Part shown: piece by piece, positions 1-10,742 of the stretch
Layout: each line of letters starts with the position of its first letter
How positions within the stretch are numbered: position 1 is the stretch's first letter
Program-made: the position numbers and the translations under genes
The notes under the pieces: model-generated
What the model was told of the DNA's origin: nothing
The model's input: the letters and a program-made list of their open reading frames with translations, nothing else
The model's database searches: none
From: Coffea arabica
Taxonomy: Eukaryota > Streptophyta > Magnoliopsida > Gentianales > Rubiaceae
Direction of reading: 5' to 3'
NCBI RefSeq assembly: GCF_036785885.1
Contig: NC_092320.1
Span: 13,765,557-13,829,556 of the forward strand
Length of the DNA stretch: 64,000 nt

Positions 1-1840
1 AAAAAGATTGCTATTTGACCTTTTTTGTACAACTAGAAAATTCAGTTATAGTAAGAAAATTTGTGGAGAGGGCGCTTTTTTCTCTAATTTCAATATGATA
101 TAAATGAGACATTTAACTTTATTCTTCAAGACAAACAACAGAATGATGCAAGTTAGACTAGGCCATTGAGTTCATTGCACAAGAAATTGAAGCCACTTTA
201 GGACCAATCAAATTAACCATTGAATTTGTTGCCTGATCAAAATCATTAGCAAAAGGGAGTTATATAACATGTTTGAGGAGGAAAACTTGGGTTGAATAGG
301 AGGGTTCTCCACTCTACAAAAGGAAGACAATTAAAATAACTACATCTTCACAAACATGTTGATAGCCCTATGATATATTTTGAATTTATTTGGTATGCAT
401 GAAAACATTTTATTGTAAAAAATTTTACACCAGATACTTAACCAGTGTTATATATAATATCATCATCCTACGGCCTAAAAAATCTAACAATAATGTTTTT
501 CAATGCATTTGCTGCAATAAAAGCATGGGAAGTGGAGAAGAAAACCTGCGCAGAACAAATTCTTTTTCCCCTGCCTGATATGGACCAGTCCTACACTCCT
601 ACTCCTAACCGAGTTGAAGCTTTAATGCAAGAATTAAACGCAAGCGAGGCTAGGCAGTCAATTAAGGTTATGATCCTCATTGTGGAGTTGTGGACCTTGA
701 AATAATTGAGATTTCTAAACAAAAATGATGATCATCAATAGCAACTCATGATGGTTGAACTTAAAAAGCCAAGGCAAACCTCTTTCTCAACACCATTTTA
801 AACTATTTTTGTTACACTTTCATTTCACATGGAATGCTAAGAAAGATTTTCATACAATTTCATGTGATCTATCATAACTCGTCACGTTCAATGCTCCAAC
901 AACAAATGAGAAAACTATGCTATTTTCTTTAGATGAATTGTTGAAATTTACCAAAATTTGATTTTAGCTCTTAAAATGTGAATTTAAGTAATTTCGTTCC
1001 TGGAACCTTTTTAGTATACCAGTGAAGTCATTAGTCACATCAATCTTAGTTGTTGAGAGAACAATGTGCTACTGATTCTGCTACATTTATTTTTAACAGC
1101 AAAGTTAATGAATCAACAAAGTGCAGATGTATGAATCTCATACAAGCCATCTCCAATTGATTGAGTGAAAGATAATGTGATTGTGGACTGACAAATCTTG
1201 AAATTCTTAACTATGAATAGTCTCAATATGTCAATGCTGCAACTTTATTTGACTGGGAGTGGGTTTGACAAAACTGAAGTCTAAAAACTAAAATATGAAA
1301 TCTGAATTCAATTCGCAACTGAGGAGAGAGTTATATGATAATATTCCACCCAAATTAGTTTGTAGTCCTTCAATTATCCTCAACTAATCGAAATTCTGAC
1401 ATTATGAAGACGAAATACGTTTTGATTTAGACTTTAGAGATAAAATTAGTTCACACCCCTAACATTAGGCACAAAAAGTGCATTTTTCACATTTGCCAGT
1501 GCTGTGCAATTAGATTAGTGTCTGTGACTCCTTCCCTACACTTAACTGCTCCCTCCATTTCCTCCACAAAAAAAAAAAAAAAAAACTGTTCCCTCCATTC
1601 CCAAGTGCCAACTCAGCAAAATGGCAAATTAGTAAAAAAAGAAGACTAATCGACAGAGTAGGTGGCGCGAAAATAACGTCGTCGTAGTCGACCTGTTCCT
1701 CGGTCTACTCCAACGTCCTTTTAACTGAAAGTTCACCTCTTTCGTATTTTTTTTCTTATTTCTTTATTCAATTTGAATTAACGTTTAAAAAACTATTTAT
1801 TCATTTTCAATTCTAATTAAAAATAACTCTTCTTCCTTCC
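1..1840. other. Intergenic, no recognised gene
   Basis: AT-rich sequence with only short chance-length reading frames. One open stretch near 445-705 has slightly gene-like composition, but I cannot match it to any family and it lacks convincing exon borders. A small A-tailed insert lies at 1545-1599 and is listed separately. I see no RNA gene. Confidence 0.6.
1545..1599 (+). repeat. A-tailed mini-insert with flanking direct repeats
   Basis: ACTGCTCCCTCCATT (1545-1559) and ACTGTTCCCTCCATT (1585-1599) match at 14 of 15 bases. They bracket eight bases plus a run of about 18 A. This is the form left by LINE-type target-primed reverse transcription of a severely 5'-truncated transcript, although simple local duplication next to a poly-A run is also possible. 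Confidence 0.4.
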
Positions 1841-1849
1841 CTCTCTCCA

Positions 1850-2000
1850 TAAATTTTGATCTCAGTTGTAAAAATCTCCCCGCTGCTGATTCAATAACCT
1901 TCTTCCCTTGTCAATCTTTCTCGCCGGAAAATTTTCTTCCGACGGCTTACCGACAAACGATCTTTGCCGCTTCCGACTATTTCATTGTCCTATAACCGGT
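1850..2000 (+). promoter_or_regulatory. Possible non-coding leader exon or promoter
   Basis: This CT-rich, relatively GC-richer stretch stands out from the AT-rich surroundings and resembles a plant 5' leader. It ends near a GT that could serve as a weak splice donor. It may be a distal first exon of the AUG8-like gene, which would place the AT array at 2.4-4.0 kb in a leader intron. No coding frame is visible. This is inference only; the 5.2-5.7 kb region is the alternative leader. Confidence 0.2.
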
Positions 2001-2273
2001 TAGATTGAATTTCTTTAATCTTTATGTGTATTTATTATTATCTTAGGTTTTTGCTTTTTGATTTTGTAGAAAACTTTTGTCAACTGAAAACTGTGATATT
2101 ATATTAGAATCCGAAGTTTCCTAGCGAAATTTTGTCCCTTTTTCTTTTCCTTTTGGGTGTTTTTCGAGAGTGAATTTAGTGATAATACGAAATTCGAAAA
2201 ATGAATCTTTTGATTGTTTTTGGGTTTGTTTTTCAAAAACACCACTGTAGCATTTTGAATCTGAAAAACAAGT

Positions 2274-4175
2274 CCGTTTGGATTAGTTGTTTTTGGGGTT
2301 GTTTTTCAAAAACTATATGAAAAACTTTTACTGTAGATTTTTTTGGATTATTTTTAAAGGTATTTTGGAAACATATTTTTGAGTATTTTTAGAATATTAT
2401 AATTTTTATATTTTTATATAAATATATATTTATGCATTTATAATCCATTTATATTTACAAATGTATAGAAGTATATTATTATAAATGAATAAATTATAAA
2501 TGAATATTATATAAATGTATAAATTATAATTTATATTTTTATATTTTTATATAAATATGCATTTATGCATTTATAATACATTTATAGATATTTATAAATA
2601 AATATATTTATAAATGTATTATATTATATATAATACATAATATAAATATATTTATAAATGTATAACTGTATATTATTATAAATGTATAAATGAATATTAT
2701 AAATTATAAGTGTATATTATTATAAATTTATAAATTATAAATGAATATTATAAATGTATAAATTAATATATTATAAATATATATTAATATTATGTAGAAA
2801 TGTATTTATATAATTAATATAAATGTATATTTGTATTGATATTATGTATAAATGTAAAATTAATATTATGTATATTAATATAAATGCATAAGTGTATATT
2901 ATTAAAAATGTATAAATTATAAATGAATATTATATAAATGTATAAATTAATAAATTATAAATATATATTAATATTATGTAGAAATGTATTAATATAATTA
3001 ATATAAATGTATACATGTATTAATATTATGTATAAATGTAAAATTAATATTATGTATATTAATATAAATGTATAAATGTATAAATTAATATATTATAAAT
3101 ATATATTAATATTATGTAGAAATGTATTTATATAATTAATATAAATGTATATATGTATTGATATTATGTATAAATGTAAAATTAATATTATGTATATTAA
3201 TATAAATGTATAAATGTATTAATATATATAATACATAATATAAATGTATATTTAAATGTATAAGTGTATATTATTAAAAATGTATAAATTATAAATGAAT
3301 ATTATATAAATGTATTAATTAATAAATTATAAATATATATTAATATTATGTAGAAATGTATTAATATAATTCATATAAATGTATACATGTATTAATATTA
3401 TGTATAAATGTAAAATTAATATTATGTATATTAATATAAATGTATAAATGTATTATATTATATATTATACATAATATAAATGTATATTATAAATAAACAT
3501 AAATATTTATATATTGTGTATAAATGTATAATATATTATACATTATATTATATATAATTTATATAACATATAATATTTATGTAAATATATTATAAATATA
3601 TAAAAATATATTATAAATAAAATAAAATATTTATAATATGTATGTATAGATATATAATATTAGAAATGTATAATATATATAATATACATTATTATTAATA
3701 TAATTTATGTATAATATACATAATTGAAATATACATATTAATATATATTATAAAACAAAATTGAATAAATATATTTATAAATTTATATATAAATAAATGT
3801 ATTTATATAAATATATAATATTTATTTCAATTGATATAATATATATAATATTATACATAATTGAAATAAATATATTTATATTAATATAATATATATATAT
3901 AATATACATAATTGAAATATACATATTAAAATATATTAAAATATAATTGAAATATACATATTAAAATACATAATTAAAATATATAAATTGAAATATACTT
4001 ATTAAAATATACAAATTAAATATACATAATTGAAATATATTTGGAGTTGTTTTTGATATATTGTTTGGATATGGGTGTTTTTGAAGTTGTTTTTGAAATA
4101 CACATTACTGTAGCATTTGGAATGTGAAAAACAGTTTTTCAAAAACAGGTGCAAAAACACTCCATCCAAACGCAG
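2274..4175. mobile_element. Inverted-repeat (MITE-like) element with an AT-array core
   Basis: The left end (from about 2275, CGTTTGGATTAGTTGTTTTT) and the reverse complement of the right end (to about 4172) match over roughly 40 bases, including the runs CGTTTGGAT and TTGTTTTTC or its near copy. CACTGTAG/ACTGTAG-type motifs occur near both ends, and extra partial copies of the terminal sequence lie at 2212-2270 and near 4040-4100. Such ends are typical of short non-autonomous DNA elements in plant genomes. No clear target-site duplication was found, so the exact borders and superfamily are uncertain. Confidence 0.5.
2395..4035. repeat. AT-only irregular tandem repeat array
   Basis: About 1.6 kb is built almost wholly of A and T, from short words such as ATAAATGTATAA and TTAATATTATGTA. 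A longer unit containing TATTATGTAGAAATGTAT recurs near 2791, 2975, 3113 and 3347, so spacings are roughly 184, 138 and 234 bases. Another block containing AAAATTAATATTATGTATAT recurs at similar offsets, which shows nested, uneven expansion. There is no coding content. The array sits between the two inverted ends of the element at 2274-4175. Confidence 0.8.
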
Positions 4176-5690
4176 CCTTATGTTCATTTTTTAAAGTATT
4201 TCGTGAAGCTTCGCTCACGGAGATTATACATGAAAGCAGCAGATGTTGTCAAAATTTGGAACAAAACCTGACAATTCCCAGACGAATACTTCCAATAAAT
4301 TATTATTGTTTAAATTGTTGTTAAGCATTTTCATCGGTTACTGTACCTCAGAACCTGTAAAAAAAAAAAATTTCAAATCTTGAACTATTGTTTATTCATT
4401 TTTCTCATAAATAATTGTACTAAGTGAATATTTTCTGTTTTTCGTATTCACTTTGTTGTATTTATGATAGCAGAGTAAATTTATGGGGATGGACAATGAT
4501 CTCCACATGCACGTGGTCCTCAGTATCTGTTCCCATTACTCTGCAATTATATGCTTCATCATTTATCAATACCATTCCGCGTCTTTAATTATTTAATTTT
4601 TTTTATTATTAGAATTATGCCCTGCAAAAAGACAAATTCCAATTTTGTATTTTTGAGTTTTTTTAGTATTTTGGATTTAGAACTATGCTAATTAAGTTAA
4701 AATTAAGGGGAGAAGCTGATTCTTTGATGCAATTTAGAAAAACCCACGACATGGTTAGAATGAGAAAAACTGTTGTATTTTTTCTCTATTTGAAATTTAG
4801 AGTTTCAAGAATTTGGATGAAGGTATTTAGAGTCAGAAATGACACTCATTAGAATGGATGCCCGTATGGGGGATGTAGGTGTAAGTGTTGGGAGAGGGGT
4901 AGAGAGTAGATTCTTGTAACTTTCAGTCCCAACGAATTCCCTTTCATGAAAAGGAGTTGAGTGGGTAAAATAGAAACAGGCCAGAGGGGCTTAGAGAGAA
5001 AAGTGAGAGAGGAAGAGAGAAAGAACTGTGTGTGTGTGTGTTGTTTATATCCAGCCAGAAGGACCATGGCACTCCCGTGAGATGGGACAAAAGGTAGAGG
5101 GGCCAAAGTGAAATGGTAAATCAATAAAGAAACAAATTAAAGAATAGTGGAGGGAAGAAAAAAAGAAAAAGAAATGAGGAGGGAAGAAAGAAAGAACTAA
5201 GAATCAATAATAGCATATATCAAATCCAAATTTTGCGTTTCTTTTTCTTTCTATATTCCTACCTTCATTACACCTTCTTTTCAATTCCTGAAGGGAGGGG
5301 GTTGGATTATCCTTTTGTTGTTTCATTCTTCTTGTATGTTTCAGAAGACTTTACAATTCAAATTTGAATGAATCTTTGAATGTGGTATATTCTAGCCCAC
5401 ATTTGGGTTCTTCTTGTGAAGCTTGATTGTGTCTGATCTACCTGGTTTTTGGGTTGCCAGTGTTAATTGCAGAATACCCTTTTGCATTGATTCCCTGAGA
5501 TTATGAAATTCTCAGTTGTTCAGATCCAACCGTCTGTAAAGATGTATACTTTTGATAGTTCTTTATCCTTTTTCTGCTCACGCGTTATTCTTTTCTTCTT
5601 TTTCCTATCTGTGATATCTTACTCTTAGCTATTGATGTATGACAGGTTATCAGAGTAAAGCACAGTCTTTTAAAGAAATTGGAGTAGACC
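4176..5690. other. Intergenic and probable 5' leader of the AUG8-like gene
   Basis: No gene is seen. From about 5220 the sequence turns CT-rich and leader-like, and probably holds the transcription start and 5' UTR of the gene that begins at 5787. A short (TG)n run lies at about 5030-5042. Reading frames on either strand here lack family resemblance. Confidence 0.4.
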
Positions 5691-5800
5691 ATGAGAGTTC
5701 AATGTGGGTATATAAAAGTTTTACAAAGATATGTTTGATTCTGTTGTGAAGGGGAGCTCCAATGTGGCGTAATTTGGACAATTTGGATGGATTTATGTGA
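5691..5800 (+). promoter_or_regulatory. Two upstream ORFs before the AUG8 start
   Basis: A 15-residue uORF runs from ATG 5691 to the TGA ending at 5738. A second uORF starts at ATG 5762, reads 12 codons in another frame and ends at TGA 5798-5800, so it overlaps the main start at 5787. If the mature leader keeps both, they would be expected to lower initiation at the main ATG. Leader splicing is unknown, so this depends on transcript data. Confidence 0.4.
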
Positions 5801-8800
5801 ATTACAGCGAGTATTACAGAAACAGTTTACAGTGGGCACCCCAAGACCACCATTGATTCCGGCAGACAAGAATAATGGAACCACTCGCCGGTCTCGAACA
5901 AGAGAAGTTAGTTCTAGATACAAGTCACCTACTCCAGTTGCATCTTCTGGTCCAAGGCGTTGCTCTTCCCCAACTGTCACAAGAACAACAAATTCAAATG
6001 TGTCAGTACCAAAAAGAGCTATATCTGCTGAGAGAAAGCGGCCCTCAACGCCACCATCACCACCAAGTCCGTCTCCATCAACACCAGTGCAGGACACATC
6101 GACAGATGTGCTTTTGGCATCAAGAAAGGTAGCAGGCAATCGGTTGCCTGAGTCGTTATGGCCGTCTACGATGAGGAGTCTTAGTGTTTCTTTCCAGTCT
6201 GATACTTTTTCTCTGCCTATTAGTAAGAGGGAAAAACCAGTTAATCATGCTCTTGCTGATCGGACTCTGAGGCCACCATCCAATGTAGCACATAAGCAGA
6301 GTGAAACAATAACCCCTGCTTCACGAAAGCCTACACCAGAGAGAAAAAGGAGTCCACTGAAAGGAAAGAATTCTGCTGATCAGTCTGAGAATTTTAGACC
6401 AGTTGAAGGTGTGCATTCTCGACTGGTAGAGCAGCATAGATGGCCTAGTAGAGCAGGTGGAAAATTATCTGCAAATACAGTAAATAGAAGTATTGATCTT
6501 GGTGACAAGGCCGGTAGGAATTCATCTTTGCAACAGTCAGGATCTGGGGTACCTTCCTTACGGAGATGGTCCTTGGATGGTATGACTAAGCCTTTACAAA
6601 AATCCGCCAGCAACTTGTTGGCACCAGTGTCATCTGATGAAGGTGGGAAACAAGTGATTGGTGATTGCTCAGCTGATGATAATTCATTGCACTTACATAA
6701 GCCTGTCTCTTCGAGTTTTTTGGAAAGATCAAAGCTAATGAACGCTGCAATTAGATCTCAGTCTTTACCTGTTCACAGTTCTCGTCCCCCATCACCGAAT
6801 AAAGCGTCAGTGACCTCATCCACTATTTCACGAGGAGTCAGTCCATCCAGGGCGAAAAGAGTGAGTCCTGTTCCATCAAGAGGGCCGAGTCCATCACGAT
6901 CAAGACCATCAAGCCCATCAAGACAGTCCAGTAATCCAACTTCTGTTCTCAGTTTCATTGCTGATATCAAAAAGGGAAAGAAGACAGTGAATTACATTGA
7001 AGATGCTCACCAACTGCGGCTATTGTACAATAGACAATTGCAGTGGCGATATGCTAATGCTACCGCAGATGCTGTGCTGAGTTCTCAAAAAGAAAAAGCT
7101 GAGGTTTGTCTTCTCTTATTTGTGGAACTTTACATGCCTTATATGTGCTGTCAAGTTACATACTATTTAAAGTTAGAAATCCAACATAGCTATCATTGAA
7201 TAACACAAATATGAACATCTTATATCTCCATGTGTATAATGCTACATTCAGCTTGTTGGACATCAATCCTTTTGTTAGTTTCCGTATCTTTTGTCATGGA
7301 AAATGCATTGTCGCCTGCTAAAATGTGGACTCTGACCTAATATAGATTTCACTGATGAGAAACATGATGATGCAGCTAACGTTATATAGCGTCTGGAGAA
7401 GTACGTCAGATTTGCGAGATTCAGTAATCAAAAAGAGAATAAAACTGCAACAGCTAACATTAAAGTTGAAGCTGTACGCAGTTTTGAATGAACAGGTATT
7501 CATCATGTCCTTAAAATGAAGCTTGCATTAGTTTCTGGTGCATGGGTCTAAATGACTCTTTCCATGTGGTTTCCATCATTTATTTCACTTTGAAAGCTTA
7601 TCAATAAGAATCAAGCAAATGAAATATACAATTTCTGGAAAGAAGCTTTGAGTGTTGTCATTGACTCAAGTATAATGCAACTAAAACGTTCATAACATCA
7701 GTAATTGAGTTTTGCTATCCATAGCTGATGAGGATGCAGAAGTAAATGAAAATGATTTTTTTGCAAGAGACTTGCATTTGCAGTTGCATGGCCTGCCTAA
7801 TAACAGTGACAATTTATTTCAAATTGATTCTTATGTTTTGCTCGCAGTTGAAGCATTTTGAATTATGAAAGTATAACAATGTTCATGAACTTCATCGTCC
7901 AAGCCTGGAATTTAGATATATCATGCTCAAAGTTCTTCAAGTTATCTCTTCATTTAAACCCAACTCATCATTGGTGTTTCATTATTCTTTTCAATGATTA
8001 GTAAATTGACGCTAAAAAGTAAGTTTTGACATCTCAGCTGGCCTACCTTGATGAGTGGCCAGGAATTGAGAGGGATCATGCTGAATCGTTATCCCAGGCT
8101 ATCACAGATCTGCAAGCAAGCACTCTCCGCCTTCCAGTCACTGGAGGGGCAAGGGTATGTTGGTCCCATGAGTTACTAAAGCTCATTTCACTAGAAGATG
8201 ATTGTTAAGATGTTCTACATTTTACAGGGAGATATCCAAACTGTCAAGGCAGCTGTTTGCTCAGCAGTGGATATAATGCAGGCAATGGGATCCTCCATAT
8301 GTCTTATACTGTCACAGGTACTCTTCATCAAGGCTTGTAGATGCTAATCGCTCTTAAGGCAAAAATGTATTGGGTTTTATTAGGAAAGTTGCATATTTCC
8401 TGGATTTCCCTTGGCCTTTTGGACCTTATTTAATTGGTCATCTGGTATTATTAGCTTTATCGCATAAATTCACGTTACAGTACCTGAAAACAATAACAAA
8501 TTTAAGTACCTTGGCAACAGACCTTTTCCTTGATTTTCTGAGTCACATAATCCTTGAGTTGGTTATTTTTGATAAATTTGTTCGAGAATAGCTTAATGGG
8601 ATGCTACATGCTGTTTATTATTAAGATGAATCCTGTGATGAGGTGTAATTTGTTTTGACAAAGATGTACATGATGACATGTCTTCTTCTTGAAGATTCCA
8701 TAAGGATGTTATAGGCTCATATTGCTCTGACAAAGAAATGTAGAAGCAATCTCAACCATATGTAGATAGATTAATTAGAAATAAGCTTTTAAACATCTGA

Positions 8801-10091
8801 TCTTATTGCTGTTTCTGCAATCTGATACTGTCATGTAAACAACTGGTATGCTCTTAAGTCTTGAACTTTCATCTTTTATCCATTCAGGTGGAGGAAATGA
8901 ACTGCCTGGTTTCTGAACTTGCTGACGTGGTAGCTCAAGAAAGAGCAATGCTTGATGAATGTGAGGCTCTCTTTGCGTCAACATCTGCAATGCAGGTAAA
9001 GACTAGTTTCTAAGTGATGTTATTAGCTGTAGTGTGGAGTCCGTATATACACTGAGTGTGCATTTTGCATTCTTCTCCAATTTCCATTCCCTCCTTCTTT
9101 TTCCATTTTTTTCCTCCTTGCCACACCTTCCTCATTTAGTTTTTGGACCGAATGAAAGTTGTACCTCTTGTGAAGCTTGGAGGACCATTTCAAAGTACAT
9201 AAAAACTATTTGTGTTGTGAATAATTGTCCCTTATCAAATGGCAGATTCATGCCATACGACATTTTAAGCCTATTATTTCTGAGATACGGGATAAAAGAA
9301 TGCACATAACCACAAATTGATATAAAGTAAATGAGAATCATTAAACTGACTTTTAGTGTTTCAGGATGAAACTAGGATGTTATTTAGTTCTTCATGCATG
9401 AAAATCAACCAATAGGTATTAATCAGGATGAGTTTTCATATTCATTACTTTCTCTTTTAAAATCCCACGTGATTAAGGTGTAAAATGCCATTTGAGCGAC
9501 AGCTGAACATTTTTTGTTAAGCGTTTGCATAAGACCTGTTTGTCCTGATGCCATACAAGGTTCATGACATAATGAACTGCTGCAACAGCCGTATTCTTCT
9601 TTTTCTCTAGTTATTACTTCTGTTTTGGTAGTTATACCAAGTTGGAAGATGAAGGTATGTCATGGTGATTGATGTTGGCAACTGTTTTTCTGATGGCCTT
9701 AATTATTTTTGAGAATCTGATGTATCCCACTGGATAAGGATCTTTATTCCTTCTCGCAAAATGATGGTTTGATTGTTTACCATCTCCATTGCCCTTCCCC
9801 TTTTCGTTTCTTCCTTTCAACTCCATCTAGAAAGAATGTTTTGAATTTCCTTATGTTGGTTTCTGGAGATCACCACATCATCCCCTAGATTACGTAAACA
9901 GGTCCTGTCTCTCTCTCTCTCTCTCTTTTAGAACTTGGTTTGCGGAATATCTTTTGTAAGGTCTCTTTTAAGTATACTTGTTGATATCTATAATGTTGGT
10001 CTTAATGTAGGTAGAGGAATACAGCCTTAGAACCCATCTTGTACAGTTGAAAGAAGCTTGGATAAATGATCAATTGATCTCTGGGAATTAA
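5787..10091 (+). CDS. AUG8: AUGMIN subunit 8 / QWRF-motif microtubule protein
   Basis: Six coding exons with GT-AG borders: 5787-7103, 7376-7495, 8038-8154, 8228-8317, 8888-8995, 10011-10091. All junctions keep phase 0 and give 610 residues, close to the family's ~640. The first ~400 residues are a Ser/Pro/Arg-rich disordered region with SPSR-type repeats, as expected for microtubule binding. The C-terminal ~200 residues form the conserved coiled-coil QWRF (DUF566) domain; the signature reads QWRY (residues 419-422). In Arabidopsis, AUG8 joins the augmin complex, which recruits gamma-tubulin to microtubule sides for branching nucleation. The opening residues (MDLCELQ, then [11 protein letters not shown]-like) fit AUG8 better than other QWRF paralogues. 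The start is the first ATG in the long first coding exon. Orthology is inferred from memory of the family. Confidence 0.88.
9906..9928 (+). repeat. (CT)n microsatellite in the last AUG8 intron
   Basis: About ten CT units in the intron between 8996 and 10010, followed by T-rich sequence roughly 80 bases before the acceptor at 10010. It could add to the polypyrimidine context but is too far away to be the main tract. Confidence 0.8.
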
Positions 10092-10742
10092 ATGAACCAA
10101 CGGAGGCTTCCACAAGGAACACTAACAACTTTCTTAAGGAAGAAAGTGATACTGCTGTCATAGCTATTAGAGAGTGTAAAATGAAATATATAATTTATGT
10201 AGGCATCTTTTTTTCTTTTTAACCTGGTAGAATTGTGTAATTTAGTAATTATATTTTTCTTCAATTTTTACTTCTTTACTGAGGGGCAATTGTAATTGCT
10301 CTATCAGTTTTCATGTAATTTTTGTCTCGTGATTGAATGAAAATGCAACAAAGAAGAGGGGTTAAATTTAGAGAGAATTTTTCTCAACAGTTCATCTATA
10401 ATACGTCTTCTTCTCTCATCTTATATAATATTGGCCTCTGAAGGTACTGATATATAATTTTCCTTTCCTTCACGTACTATTTTCTATCACTAACGTGGTT
10501 CGTGATTCTTGGGATGAACGAGTGGATCGTATGACCTTGAGTTCGCATGAATGTGTGAAAATCCAGATGCACAGAAAGTTGGCTAATAGATGTGTTACAG
10601 AACGTGTAGCTGTAAATTGAATTCTGAAAAAAGGTCAAAAACTGCTACATGCCCTGCAAGACAGGCAAATTTAACAAAATTAGGATGTCAAAGCTCTTGA
10701 TTTTCTTTGAGATCAGTTGATCTGTTGTTTCCTTTTTCCATA

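Noticed and set aside
445-705. Open frame with a plausible stretch (PDMDQSYTPTPNRVEALMQELNASEARQSIK)
   Set aside because: Composition is somewhat gene-like and a GT follows, but I recognise no family, no partner exons are found, and such a length can occur by chance.
4849-5124. Minus-strand frame of 91 codons upstream of AUG8
   Set aside because: Low-complexity Leu/Pro/His composition from a purine-rich leader read backwards; no family resemblance.
5699-6970. Long antisense frames over the AUG8 first exon
   Set aside because: Shadows created by Ser/Pro/Arg-rich codon use on the plus strand; no start context or splice structure of their own.
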